50,034 bases of DNA from Clostridium sp. CAG:138 (GTDB taxonomy: Bacteria; Bacillota; Clostridia; Christensenellales; CAG-138). Made by a program: the position numbers and the translations under genes. The number at the start of each line of letters is the position of its first letter. Position 1 is the first letter of the stretch. The stretch spans positions 84,597 through 134,630 of the forward strand of contig FR879702.1 of assembly GCA_000435055.1 (NCBI GenBank), given 5' to 3'. The notes beneath the pieces are model-generated. The model was not told where the DNA came from, ran no database searches, and was given only the letters and a program-made list of their open reading frames with translations. Of this stretch, positions 35,585 to 43,089 are shown one piece after another.

Positions 35585-36913
35585 ATGAACATTAAATTGT
35601 CGGATCATTTCACCTATAAGAAACTGCTGCGATTCTGTCTGTCGCCGATAATTATGATGGTTTTTACATCCATCTACGGTGTGGTTGACGGATTATTTGT
35701 TTCGAATTACGTCGGAAAAACTGCATTCGCGGCAATTAACCTTGTTATGCCGTTCATAATGATTTTCGGAGGAATCGGCTTCATGTTCGGCACCGGCGGC
35801 AGTGCACTCGTTGCAAAAACACTCGGATTGAAAGACTCGGAGAACGCCAACCGCTATTTCACAATGATGTCGCTTGTGACTCTTGTTGTCGGCATAATCA
35901 TTTCAATTGTCGGCATGATTTTCATGCGTCCGATTGCAATATTTCTCGGTGCAGAAAACGAAACAATCGAACATTGTGTGATATACGGACGCATTATAAT
36001 TGGGTTCAACACGGCATTTATGCTTCAGAATCTCTTTCAGAGTTTTCTTATCACGGCCGAAAAACCCAAACTCGGTCTTTGGGTCACCGTTGCAGCAGGT
36101 GTTACCAATATGGTGCTTGATGCTCTGTTTGTCGGCGTTTTCAAATGGGGTGTGGCCGGCGCAGCAATTGCAACAGGTTTAAGCCAGTGTGTCGGCGGGC
36201 TGCTTCCTTTCATCTATTTTTTACGACCGAATAACAGTCTGCTCCGGTTTGTAAAAACCAAAATTGAGTTTCGTCCCGTTATCGATGCATCTGCAAACGG
36301 GGCATCCGAGCTTGTTTCAAACGTAACAGCCTCCATAGTAGGTATGCTTTATAATTATCAGCTGCTGAAGTACGCCGGCGAAGACGGCGTCGCAGCCTAT
36401 GGCACACTTATGTATGTGGAATTCATCTTTATTTCGGCTTTTATCGGGTACGCGATCGGAAGTGCACCGATAATCAGTTATCATTTCGGTGCCGACAACC
36501 ACGCCGAGCTGAAAAACATGTTGAAAAAGAGTTTGATTCTAATGTCGCTGGCCGGGGTTGCAATGCTGATAATTTCCGAAGCTCTTGCCTTCCCGCTTGC
36601 GCATATTTTCGTTGGTTACGATGAAAAGCTGCTTGAAATGACCGTTCACGGTTTCCGGGTTTTTTCACTCATGTTCCCCCTTGCAAGCATAAACATCTTT
36701 GCTTCATCATTCTTTACAGCACTGAATAACGGCGGAGTTTCGGCCGCCATATCCTTTTTGAGAACATTCGTTTTCAAACTTGCAGCCGTTCTCATCCTGC
36801 CGCTGCTGTTCAAGCTTGACGGCATATGGTGGGCAACAATCGTTGCGGAACTCTTTGCATTTTTGCTTTCAATCGGGTTTGTTGCCGCAAAAAAGAAAAA
36901 ATACGGTTACTGA
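35585..36913 (+). CDS. MATE family efflux transporter
   Basis: The 442-residue protein has about twelve membrane helices in two six-helix bundles. It has MATE-typical segments FVSNYVGKTAFAAINLVMPF and GFMFGTGGSALVAKTLG in the first half and a matching ASSFFTALNNGGVSAAISFLRT in the second. MATE proteins export cationic drugs or metabolites using Na+ or H+ gradients. The ATG follows GGA-rich sequence. It is monocistronic, with its own promoter and a terminator shared with convergent htpG. The substrate is unknown. Confidence 0.92.
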   Translation: MNIKLSDHFTYKKLLRFCLSPIIMMVFTSIYGVVDGLFVSNYVGKTAFAAINLVMPFIMIFGGIGFMFGTGGSALVAKTLGLKDSENANRYFTMMSLVTLVVGIIISIVGMIFMRPIAIFLGAENETIEHCVIYGRIIIGFNTAFMLQNLFQSFLITAEKPKLGLWVTVAAGVTNMVLDALFVGVFKWGVAGAAIATGLSQCVGGLLPFIYFLRPNNSLLRFVKTKIEFRPVIDASANGASELVSNVTASIVGMLYNYQLLKYAGEDGVAAYGTLMYVEFIFISAFIGYAIGSAPIISYHFGADNHAELKNMLKKSLILMSLAGVAMLIISEALAFPLAHIFVGYDEKLLEMTVHGFRVFSLMFPLASINIFASSFFTALNNGGVSAAISFLRTFVFKLAAVLILPLLFKLDGIWWATIVAELFAFLLSIGFVAAKKKKYGY

Positions 36914-36950
36914 TACTGTTGCGGCCCGTGCTGTAAAGCTGGCCTTGCAT

Positions 36951-36993
36951 AAAAAAATGCTCCCCCGAAATTCTTTTCCGAGGGGCACTTTTT
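36951..36993. terminator. Bidirectional terminator between MATE gene and htpG
   Basis: An A-run (36951-36957), an imperfect GC-rich stem (TGCTCCCCCG with CGAGGGGCA) and a T-run after GGGGCAC form a hairpin suited to termination from both sides. From its end to 37072 (the htpG stop region) nothing else is seen. Confidence 0.75.
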
Positions 36994-37072
36994 ATTGAAG
37001 TTACGATTTCAGCGGTGCGCCGCACGATGATTCACGTTTAATTATGCTGCGTGAATATCAAACTGACGCAGT

Positions 37073-39070
37073 TTACTTTGTCAGAATTTTTGTTATGCAG
37101 TCGGTAAATTCAACAGGGTTATCTATCTTTAGGCCTGCTGCAAGCAAAGCCTGGTTGTAAACAAGCTTCGAGTAAACCGCAAGGTCTTCCCCGCCTGCCT
37201 GCATCGCACGTTTAAGAGCGTCGAAAACAGGATGATCGGGATTGAGCTCGAGAATACGCTCCGCTTTTGTTTCGCCGCCGAGAGGCATTGCGCTGAGAAC
37301 CTTCTCCATTTCAAGTGAGAGCGGACCTTCGCTTGTCAAGCCCGCCGGTGCATCAGCAAGCCTTGCGGAAAGACGCACTTCCTTCACACTGTCGCCCAAA
37401 GCCGCCTTGATTGCATCAAGCAGGTCCTTATTCTCCTCCTGCTTCTCTTCCATTGCCTTTTTCTCATCCGCGGTTGCGGCATGAATGTCGTTATCGGTAA
37501 TTGACTTGAAGGGTTTGCCGTCATAACCGTTCATCATTTTGACCATGAATTCGTCAACATTCTCCGTCATGAACAAAACATCAAAGCCCTTATCGATCAG
37601 ATATTTGTACTGCGGGAGCGTCCGTATAGCCTCAATGCTTTCACCGCAGGCATAATAAATTTCGGTTTGATTCTCGCAAAGCGTATCAACATACTCACGA
37701 AGCGTTATAAGCTTATCCTGTTTTGCAGAATGATACAGCAGCAAATCTTTCAGGAATTCCGCTTCCATACCGTACGATTCGTATATACCGTACTTAAGTG
37801 AAAGTCCGAACGCCTTGAAAAACTTTTCATAATCCTCGCGTTTATCCTTAAGGAGTTTTTCAAGTTCGGATTTGATTTTTTTCTTAAGGCCGTTTGCAAT
37901 CGCACGAAGCTGACGGTTCTGCTGAAGCATCTCACGAGAAATATTCAAGGAAATATCAGCGGAATCAACAAGTCCTTTCACGAACCCGAAGTATTCCGGA
38001 AGAAGTTCCTCGCAGGAATCCATAATCATAACACCGTTGCTGTAAAGCTGCAATCCGCGCTTATAGCTCTTTGAGTACAGATTGTAAGGTGCCTGTGCGG
38101 GTACGAACAGGATCGAATTATAGCTGAGGGTACCCTCCGCTTTTGTGTGAATATGGAGCAACGGAGCTTCGTAATCATGGAATTTATCCATATAGAAGCT
38201 GTTGTAATCCTCATCGGTAAGCTCGCTTTTACTTCTGCGCCAAAGCGGAACCATGCTGTTGAGCGTTTGATCTTCTTCAACGGTTTCATACTCCGGTTCA
38301 TCATGTTCATGGCCGCAGCTGCATTCGCCTTCGGAATCGTGTTCGCAGGTACATTCGTCATCATGGTCGTGATCGCAGGTGCACTTGCCTTCGGCATCGT
38401 GATTGCAGGTGCATTCATGCGTCTTTTCGCGTTGAGTCTCAACAAGCATCCTGATAGGATAGCGAATATAGTCGGAATACTTCCTTACAAGTTCACGAAT
38501 GGTATATGTTTCAAGATAGCTGTCATACCTTTCGTCGTCAGTATTGTCCTTCAGGTACAGCGTAATAACTGTTCCGTAGGAGTCCTTCTGTGCGGGTTCA
38601 ACTGTGTAGCCGTCAAGTCCTTCGGACTCCCATTGCCATGCCTCGTCGCTGCCGTATGCCCGACTGAGAACGGTAATCTTTTTGCTGACCATGAACGCCG
38701 AATAGAATCCAACACCAAACTGGCCGATAACATCCATATCCTCTTTGTCGAGCTCGTTGGCGTTTTTGAATGCAAGCGTGCCGCTCTTGGCAATTGTGCC
38801 AAGGTTTGATTCCAACTCTTCCTTTGTCATGCCGATGCCATTATCGGAAATCGTCAATGTGCGTGCCGTTTTGTCTGCGGCGATGCGGATCTCGAGATCT
38901 CCGCGCTTGATATCGGAATTGTCAGTAAGAGTTTTGAAATAAAGCTTATCAAGTGCATCGCTTGCATTCGAAATCAACTCGCGAAGAAAAATCTCCTTGT
39001 TTGTGTAAACAGAGTTGATCATCAGATCAAGCAGCCGCTTGGATTCCGTTTTAAACTGTTTCTTTGACAT
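37073..39070 (-). CDS. htpG: Molecular chaperone HtpG (Hsp90) with CxCxH repeat insert
   Basis: HtpG is the bacterial Hsp90. The 665-residue protein has the GHKL ATPase domain (ELISNASDAL 31-40, DNGIGM 76-81, GQFGVGFYSAF 116-126), a middle domain starting at LNSMVPLWRRSKSEL (270-284), and a C-terminal dimerisation domain. Between them, at residues 218-257, lies an insert of four 10-residue repeats, each CxCxH followed by an acidic residue. The site corresponds to the linker that is charged in eukaryotic Hsp90, and ordinary bacterial HtpG is shorter here. GAGGTG precedes the ATG, and a CIRCE operator lies upstream. Confidence 0.96.
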   Translation of the reverse strand: MSKKQFKTESKRLLDLMINSVYTNKEIFLRELISNASDALDKLYFKTLTDNSDIKRGDLEIRIAADKTARTLTISDNGIGMTKEELESNLGTIAKSGTLAFKNANELDKEDMDVIGQFGVGFYSAFMVSKKITVLSRAYGSDEAWQWESEGLDGYTVEPAQKDSYGTVITLYLKDNTDDERYDSYLETYTIRELVRKYSDYIRYPIRMLVETQREKTHECTCNHDAEGKCTCDHDHDDECTCEHDSEGECSCGHEHDEPEYETVEEDQTLNSMVPLWRRSKSELTDEDYNSFYMDKFHDYEAPLLHIHTKAEGTLSYNSILFVPAQAPYNLYSKSYKRGLQLYSNGVMIMDSCEELLPEYFGFVKGLVDSADISLNISREMLQQNRQLRAIANGLKKKIKSELEKLLKDKREDYEKFFKAFGLSLKYGIYESYGMEAEFLKDLLLYHSAKQDKLITLREYVDTLCENQTEIYYACGESIEAIRTLPQYKYLIDKGFDVLFMTENVDEFMVKMMNGYDGKPFKSITDNDIHAATADEKKAMEEKQEENKDLLDAIKAALGDSVKEVRLSARLADAPAGLTSEGPLSLEMEKVLSAMPLGGETKAERILELNPDHPVFDALKRAMQAGGEDLAVYSKLVYNQALLAAGLKIDNPVEFTDCITKILTK
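38300..38419 (-). repeat. Four 30-bp repeats encoding CxCxH units inside htpG
   Basis: Four consecutive in-frame 30-bp units encode HECTCNHDAE, GKCTCDHDHD, DECTCEHDSE and GECSCGHEHD. Cysteines are at 220/222, 230/232, 240/242 and 250/252 and histidines at 224, 234, 244 and 254, exactly ten residues apart. The units are similar but not identical in DNA, so they are not a recent slippage product. Confidence 0.93.
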
Positions 39071-39150
39071 TTATATCACCTCGTTAATTATAATCGTTCC
39101 TGTTTGGCGAACATATCGAAATTGCTGTATAATCGAATTAAGTTCGTCTG

Positions 39151-39177
39151 TCAGCACTCGTTCCTCTTGAGTGCTAA
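39151..39177. promoter_or_regulatory. CIRCE operator (HrcA site) of htpG
   Basis: TCAGCACTC-N9-GAGTGCTAA matches the CIRCE consensus TTAGCACTC-N9-GAGTGCTAA with one mismatch in 18 arm positions. It sits directly downstream of the htpG -10 box, where HrcA repressor binding would block initiation. This places htpG in the HrcA heat-shock regulon. Confidence 0.92.
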
Positions 39178-39181
39178 CACT

Positions 39182-39210
39182 ATTTTATACCTGTTTGCAT
39201 CTGTTGTCAA
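39182..39210 (-). promoter_or_regulatory. Promoter of htpG
   Basis: On the minus strand TTGACA (39205-39210) and TAAAAT (39182-39187) are 17 bp apart; the CIRCE element begins 5 bases downstream. The leader of about 105 bases also holds a second TATAAT just before the ribosome-binding site. Confidence 0.78.
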
Positions 39211-39337
39211 TAGTTTATCATGAATTTTTTTCGAATTGATAATTGCCGCATTTATTGTCATTGCGATTTGTTCTTGTTCGTTTTCATTGTGCCGCTGCAA
39301 CGCTGTCTGTCAGTTTTCGAGCAAATCAGGTATATGC

Positions 39338-39371
39338 AAAAACCCGGACAACACATTGTGAGCTGCCCGGT
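39338..39371 (-). terminator. Terminator downstream of tRNA-Val
   Basis: On the minus strand ACCGGGCAGC and GTTGTCCGGGT pair with one bulge around a 9-base loop and are followed by TTTT(T). It lies about 100 bases beyond the tRNA 3' end, past the mirrored trailer. The stretch from 39211 to 39337 has no recognisable feature. Confidence 0.65.
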
Positions 39372-39411
39372 ATTGTTTTGAGGCTGATGCAACAGCCCCG
39401 TTTCCCCCCGT

Positions 39412-39490
39412 TTCGAGTCCCGTAGACATAACCAAACACAGAGGCACCCGCCGGGTGCCTCTGTGTTTGGTGGGGATGAAGGGACTCGAA
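39412..39490. repeat. Mirrored 3' end of tRNA-Val (long interrupted inverted repeat)
   Basis: The inner arms 39431-39449 and 39453-39471 are perfect 19-bp complements around a 3-base loop; the inner arm includes the encoded ACCA end of the tRNA. After a symmetrical 9-by-9 unpaired segment (the acceptor strand), the 10-bp TTCGAGTCCC (39412-39421) pairs with GGGACTCGAA (39481-39490) in the T arm. The trailer therefore mirrors the tRNA 3' half. The inner hairpin alone may act as a terminator or processing signal. Confidence 0.85.
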
Positions 39491-39544
39491 CCCCCGACCT
39501 CTTCGATGTGAGCGAAGCGCGCTAACCAGCTGAGCCACATCCCC
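39468..39544 (-). tRNA. tRNA-Val (anticodon CAC)
   Basis: The minus-strand cloverleaf has acceptor GGGGATG/CATCCCC, D stem GCTC/GCGC (one T-C mismatch), anticodon stem CTTCG/CGAAG with loop CTCACAT, T stem GGGGG/CCCTT with loop TTCGAGT, discriminator A, and an encoded CCA (39468-39470). The anticodon CAC reads GUG valine codons. It has its own promoter. Confidence 0.95.
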
Positions 39545-39554
39545 AAACAAGTGT

Positions 39555-39583
39555 ATTCTACCACTGTTTGCATCCGTTTGCAA
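39555..39583 (-). promoter_or_regulatory. Promoter of tRNA-Val
   Basis: On the minus strand TTGCAA (39578-39583) and TAGAAT (39555-39560) are 17 bp apart, ending 10 bases before the mature tRNA 5' end. The spacer shares GATGCAAACAG with the spacer of the htpG promoter 370 bp away. Confidence 0.75.
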
Positions 39584-39672
39584 TGCTTTAATTGTAATAC
39601 TTAAACAGACGATTTAACCCTAAGGATCCGCCTCAGTGAAATTCACTTATTTTAAATCTGTTTTTTTGAATA

Positions 39673-39701
39673 CCGGCGTTTCAGGTGCGTGTCAACGCCG
39701 G
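39673..39701. promoter_or_regulatory. Inverted repeat upstream of a -10 box, possible operator
   Basis: CCGGCGTT (39673-39680) and AACGCCGG (39694-39701) are perfect complements around a 13-base loop, 20 bases before a TATAAT. It is followed by no T-run on either strand, so operator use is more likely than termination. Confidence 0.4.
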
Positions 39702-39721
39702 CAAAAGATTGAGTGGTGTGG

Positions 39722-39727
39722 TATAAT
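39722..39727 (+). promoter_or_regulatory. Candidate -10 box before the small decayed genes
   Basis: A perfect TATAAT lies 57 bases before the ATG at 39784. No good -35 hexamer is seen at 16-18 bp; the inverted repeat ends where it should lie, so an activator or repressor may act here. Confidence 0.4.
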
Positions 39728-39783
39728 GCGGATATGGTTCAAGAGTCGTTGTGTATGTGTCTGGAAAGGAAAGAAAAACGCAT

Positions 39784-40014
39784 ATGTTCATTGCCAAACA
39801 TCAAAACAGTAAAATTGTTTATGTGGATCCGCAAACCGGAGATCGAGTGAATATTGACAGACGGTTAAACCTTACTGTAAAAGGTATGACTGAAACTTCA
39901 AGAATTGATAATTTAAAGCCAAGTAAATACATAAACGGATGCGTAAGGAGGAGAAAAGATGATAAGCAAAAAAACGACCAAAACAGTTCGAACAGGTCAA
40001 GGAAAAAGAATTGA
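39784..40014 (+). CDS. Small hypothetical protein, possibly spurious
   Basis: The ATG at 39784 opens a 76-residue frame beginning MFIAKHQNSKIVYVDPQTGD, with AAGGA about 13 bases upstream. The first 45 residues look protein-like, with YVDPQTGDRVNIDRRLN and a KGMTETSRIDNLKPSKYI stretch. The last 25 are Lys/Asn/Arg-rich and overlap the next reading frame and its strong ribosome-binding site. I do not recognise it. It may be a remnant or a short upstream partner of the disrupted gene that follows. Confidence 0.4.
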   Translation: MFIAKHQNSKIVYVDPQTGDRVNIDRRLNLTVKGMTETSRIDNLKPSKYINGCVRRRKDDKQKNDQNSSNRSRKKN

Positions 40015-40243
40015 CCTGATCGGAAGTTCCGATGCTAAGGAGAAACACTTAGACGGAGAGCCCCCGCCTTCATATTTCGGGCGTTGCGATAAAAATCATA
40101 AGCCAAACCATAAGGAAGAGCTGGTATTGCGGAGAAAACTAAAGGGTTATTTGCTCAATCCCGCCAAAAGTTAAGGCAAGCACAAGCTGCTTAATGCGAT
40201 TGGCTATACCATGAAAAACTCACCAAGGGAGCGGACCGCATGA
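39959..40243 (+). pseudogene. Disrupted small gene, DUF6883-like end
   Basis: A perfect AAGGAGGAG ribosome-binding site precedes the ATG at 39959. The frame reads 71 residues to a TAA (40172-40174) and, if that is read through, continues with GKHKLLNAIGYTMKNS to a TGA at 40241. The joined pattern KLKGYLLNPAKS-x-GKHKLLNAIGYT resembles, from memory, the YLLNP..SKGK..LGY core of DUF6883 proteins found with phage and polymorphic-toxin loci. A single AAA-to-TAA change would explain the stop. Another frame (40215-40403) is open but has no start. Nothing else is recognised up to 40420. Confidence 0.5.
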
Positions 40244-40422
40244 CAAGCATCTGATTCCCCTGACGAGACGAAGCGCAGAGGAAGCTTACGCTGTACGTTC
40301 CGCAGGCGGAAAGGCTGCTCAAGGTATAGGTTGGCGCAGAACAAGAATAATGTGCAAAACTCGCCCGTCCTTTATTCCTGCATCAATTCATATGCGGATT
40401 TAGATAAAACCGCAAAAAACGA

Positions 40423-40451
40423 TTGACGTTTTCTGTCAAATATGCTATCCT
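40423..40451 (+). promoter_or_regulatory. Promoter of the M29 aminopeptidase gene
   Basis: TTGACG (40423-40428) and TATCCT (40446-40451) are 17 bp apart, 54 bases before the ATG. Confidence 0.7.
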
Positions 40452-40505
40452 GTATATGCTGATTGCGCTGCAACGGTGAAAGTATTGAAAAGGAGAAAGA
40501 ATTCA

Positions 40506-41732
40506 ATGACTAATAAACTTCAGGAATACGCTCAACTGCTTATCAATGTTGGTTTGAACGTTCAAAAAGATCAATATGTTGTTATAAGTTCGCAGGTTGA
40601 CTGTGCATATTTTGCAAGAATGTGCATTGCCGCCGCATATGAAGCCGGAGCAAAGCAGGTTATCATGAACTGGAATGATGATTTTGCGACTCGTCAGTAC
40701 TATCTTAATGCAGCTGACGAAGTATTTGATCAGGTTTTCCCGTGGGAAGCCGAGCGTCCTATCGGTCTTTTGAAAAAAGGCGCATGCTTCCTTACCATTG
40801 CTGCGAGGGATCCCGAAAATCTTAAGGGTGTTGACCCTGAGCGTATCGCACGTGCAAACATTGCAAGCGGCAAGGCCAATGAGGAATTCAGCATTGAAAT
40901 GATGAACAGTGCCGTTCAGTGGTGCGTTGCGTCCATTCCCGTCTCGTCATGGGCAAAGAAGGTCTTCCCCGACCTTTCGGAAGAACAGGCAATGGAGAAA
41001 CTGTGGGAAGAGATCTTCAAAGCGGTTCGCATAACCGGCTGCGGCGATGCCGTTGATCGTTGGCGCGAGCATTGCAAAGTTCTTGAAGAAAAGCGCGAAA
41101 AGCTCAATGCTTACAATTTCAAATCTCTCCACTATACAAATTCTCTCGGAACGGATCTTACTGTTGAACTGCCGGAAAATCATATTTGGATGGCCGGGTC
41201 CGAATTCAGCAAGGGCGGAGTCGAGTTTGTTGCAAACATGCCAACAGAGGAAATTTTCACCGCTCCGCTGCGCGACGGCGTAAACGGCAAAATCGTTGCA
41301 ACAAAACCGCTTGTGGACAGCGGCAATATTATTGACGGCTTCCACATGATCCTGAAGGACGGTGTCATAACCGAAGTTCACGCAGAAGTCGGGGAGGAGT
41401 TCCTTAAAAAGGCTATAACTCTTGATGAGGGCGCATCAAGATTCGGCGAGGTCGCCCTTGTGCCGTATGATTCACCGATTTCCAACAGCGGCGTGCTGTT
41501 TTACAACACTCTGTTTGACGAAAACGCCTCCTGCCACTTTGCTTTCGGCGATTCCTACGCCTGCATCAAGGACGGAGACAAAATGACCAAAGAAGAGCTC
41601 AAGGCACATGGACTGAACGACAGCATGACCCATGTTGACTTCATGGTCGGCTCGAAGGATCTTTCCATCGTCGGCACAACGCACGACGGAAAAGAAATCA
41701 AGGTCTTTGAGAACGGCAATTTTGTAATCTGA
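40506..41732 (+). CDS. Aminopeptidase, M29 family (PepS/AmpS type)
   Basis: M29 thermophilic-type aminopeptidases are cytosolic dimetal enzymes that remove N-terminal residues from peptides. The 408-residue product has the family regions ISSQVDCAYFARMCIAAAYEAGAKQV, NMPTEEIFTAP (first Glu ligand region), EVALVPYDSPIS (Glu), NTLFDENASCHFAFGDSY (His) and DSMTHVDFMVGS (His, Asp). The ATG at 40506 follows AGGAG at 10 bases; the longer in-frame start at 40476 would include that site. It is probably monocistronic. Confidence 0.92.
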   Translation: MTNKLQEYAQLLINVGLNVQKDQYVVISSQVDCAYFARMCIAAAYEAGAKQVIMNWNDDFATRQYYLNAADEVFDQVFPWEAERPIGLLKKGACFLTIAARDPENLKGVDPERIARANIASGKANEEFSIEMMNSAVQWCVASIPVSSWAKKVFPDLSEEQAMEKLWEEIFKAVRITGCGDAVDRWREHCKVLEEKREKLNAYNFKSLHYTNSLGTDLTVELPENHIWMAGSEFSKGGVEFVANMPTEEIFTAPLRDGVNGKIVATKPLVDSGNIIDGFHMILKDGVITEVHAEVGEEFLKKAITLDEGASRFGEVALVPYDSPISNSGVLFYNTLFDENASCHFAFGDSYACIKDGDKMTKEELKAHGLNDSMTHVDFMVGSKDLSIVGTTHDGKEIKVFENGNFVI

Positions 41733-41778
41733 GATTGACCGAAGCTTAACTCGAAACACTTGTTATCTGCATTACGCT

Positions 41779-41803
41779 GCCCGGTGCCGTTTCCGCGCCG
41801 GGC
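41779..41803 (+). terminator. GC-rich hairpin after the aminopeptidase gene
   Basis: GCCCGGTGC (41779-41787) pairs with GCGCCGGGC (41795-41803) with one G-T pair. There is no T-run, and the next ribosome-binding site begins about 10 bases later, so this may be a weak terminator or a leader structure of the next gene. Confidence 0.45.
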
Positions 41804-41821
41804 GGCAAAGCGAGGATTTCA

Positions 41822-42532
41822 ATGAGCAAAAAGCAAAAAACCGGCGGGAACCGAACGGCGGGAATAATCAAGATTCTAATTTACGCCGTGTTGGTTCTTT
41901 TTTGCATTTTCGTGTTTCTTCTCTACGGTAAAAAGCAGCGCAGCATTGAAGCAGCAGCAAGTCCGAACCCGAGTGCGGCTGCCGTTCAAACCGAAACAGC
42001 CAACGTTACGCCAAGCCCGATTCCGAAGCTCTCCCCGCAAGAATTGGTATCGGGTCTGCAATCTGCCGATTTGGATTGTGTAATTACGCAGCGCAGCACG
42101 CTTACCGATGGTTCACTTGAATGCAGCGTGATGCTTGATCGCATTTCCGGTGATGGCCGACTGGTCGTGAAGCCCGATCCAAACGGAGAAACTGCCGAAT
42201 GCATTCTTGAATTCAATTATATTTATGCTGAAATTCTCGATGACCCCGAAACTGATGCCGTTGCAAGAACTCTTAAGGAGCAGTATGAATTGCGCGAAAA
42301 ATACGACGCAGAGCTGATTGACGGTTTCATCCGCTCGCTTGCAGAACTTTTTGCTGATAAAGAAGAATATAACAGCGTAGATCTTGAAAAAATCATCTCC
42401 GGTACCGTTTCGGCATACAAAAGCATGAAAACCTACGACAGATACCTTGGTGATATTCATTTTTACATCAACACAAAATTAACTGACTTTAATGCGGAAG
42501 TGAAACTTATTGCCGCTGTTCGAAAAAAATAA
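41822..42532 (+). CDS. Hypothetical single-pass membrane protein
   Basis: The 236-residue protein has a basic N-terminus, one hydrophobic helix at about 16-35 (IKILIYAVLVLFCIFVFLLY) and an Ala/Pro/Ser/Thr-rich linker (45-70). An extracytoplasmic domain rich in Asp/Glu, without cysteines in obvious pairs except Cys95, Cys107 and Cys128, follows. The topology suggests a membrane-anchored lipoprotein-like or secreted domain with no lipobox. GAGGATTTCA precedes the ATG. I do not recognise a family. It is followed closely by a TIGR04086 protein. Confidence 0.72.
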   Translation: MSKKQKTGGNRTAGIIKILIYAVLVLFCIFVFLLYGKKQRSIEAAASPNPSAAAVQTETANVTPSPIPKLSPQELVSGLQSADLDCVITQRSTLTDGSLECSVMLDRISGDGRLVVKPDPNGETAECILEFNYIYAEILDDPETDAVARTLKEQYELREKYDAELIDGFIRSLAELFADKEEYNSVDLEKIISGTVSAYKSMKTYDRYLGDIHFYINTKLTDFNAEVKLIAAVRKK

Positions 42533-42647
42533 GCCGCATGTAACTGCTTTTTCGGCAGCGCGTTCCGATCTTGGACATGTTTCAAATCATAATCTCCTCT
42601 GTCTTTGCATATTGGTTATTATCAACACACCGAATGCGGAGGCAGTT

Positions 42648-43046
42648 ATGGCATTGAAGAAAAAAACAGGCAATAAAAAACAGTCCAAACCCCTTGTATA
42701 CGTTTTGGAAGGCGTATTTGGCGCACTCGCAATGAGTCTCGGCCTTGTCGCACTTGCGGCTCTATTGATGCAAAAGCAGGTTCTGCCGATAGAAAGCACG
42801 CGAATACTCAATCCTGCCGTGAAGGCGTTTTGCGCACTTTTCGCAGCATTGCTCGGCGCACGTAAGCAGAAAAAACGCCGTTGGCTCACGGGTGCGCTCT
42901 GCGGCGTTGTCTATATTGTGATTTCACTTGCAGTTTTCGGTTTGGCTTCAGGTGAATTTTCCATCGGAAGTTCAACAGCTGTCGATGCGCTGATGTGTCT
43001 TCTTGCGGGAATGACAGGCGGAATCATACTCAGCCTCGCCGAGTAA
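42648..43046 (+). CDS. TIGR04086 family membrane protein
   Basis: The 132-residue protein has a Lys-rich N-terminus and four predicted membrane helices (about 17-40, 55-70, 80-97, 108-128), with a basic RKQKKRRW loop between the second and third. This is the pattern of the TIGR04086 family, common in Clostridia and often near yajC/secDF in other genomes; its function is unknown. The ATG at 42648 has GCGGAGG at 6 bases, which picks it over a longer in-frame frame from 42510 that overlaps the previous gene. Confidence 0.78.
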   Translation: MALKKKTGNKKQSKPLVYVLEGVFGALAMSLGLVALAALLMQKQVLPIESTRILNPAVKAFCALFAALLGARKQKKRRWLTGALCGVVYIVISLAVFGLASGEFSIGSSTAVDALMCLLAGMTGGIILSLAE

Positions 43047-43089
43047 GCTTAGTTCATTATTATGAAATAGTATAATTTTATTCTGTCAC

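Noticed and set aside
36951..36993. Small RNA between the MATE gene and htpG
   Set aside because: The only structure is a hairpin flanked by A- and T-runs, fully explained as a bidirectional terminator of convergent genes.
39310..39573. Open frames across the tRNA-Val gene
   Set aside because: They cover the tRNA itself and give the usual tRNA-derived artefact peptide; the cloverleaf explains the sequence.
42510..42647. N-terminal extension of the TIGR04086 protein
   Set aside because: It overlaps the preceding gene and contains the ribosome-binding site for the ATG at 42648, from which the family-like four-helix protein starts.
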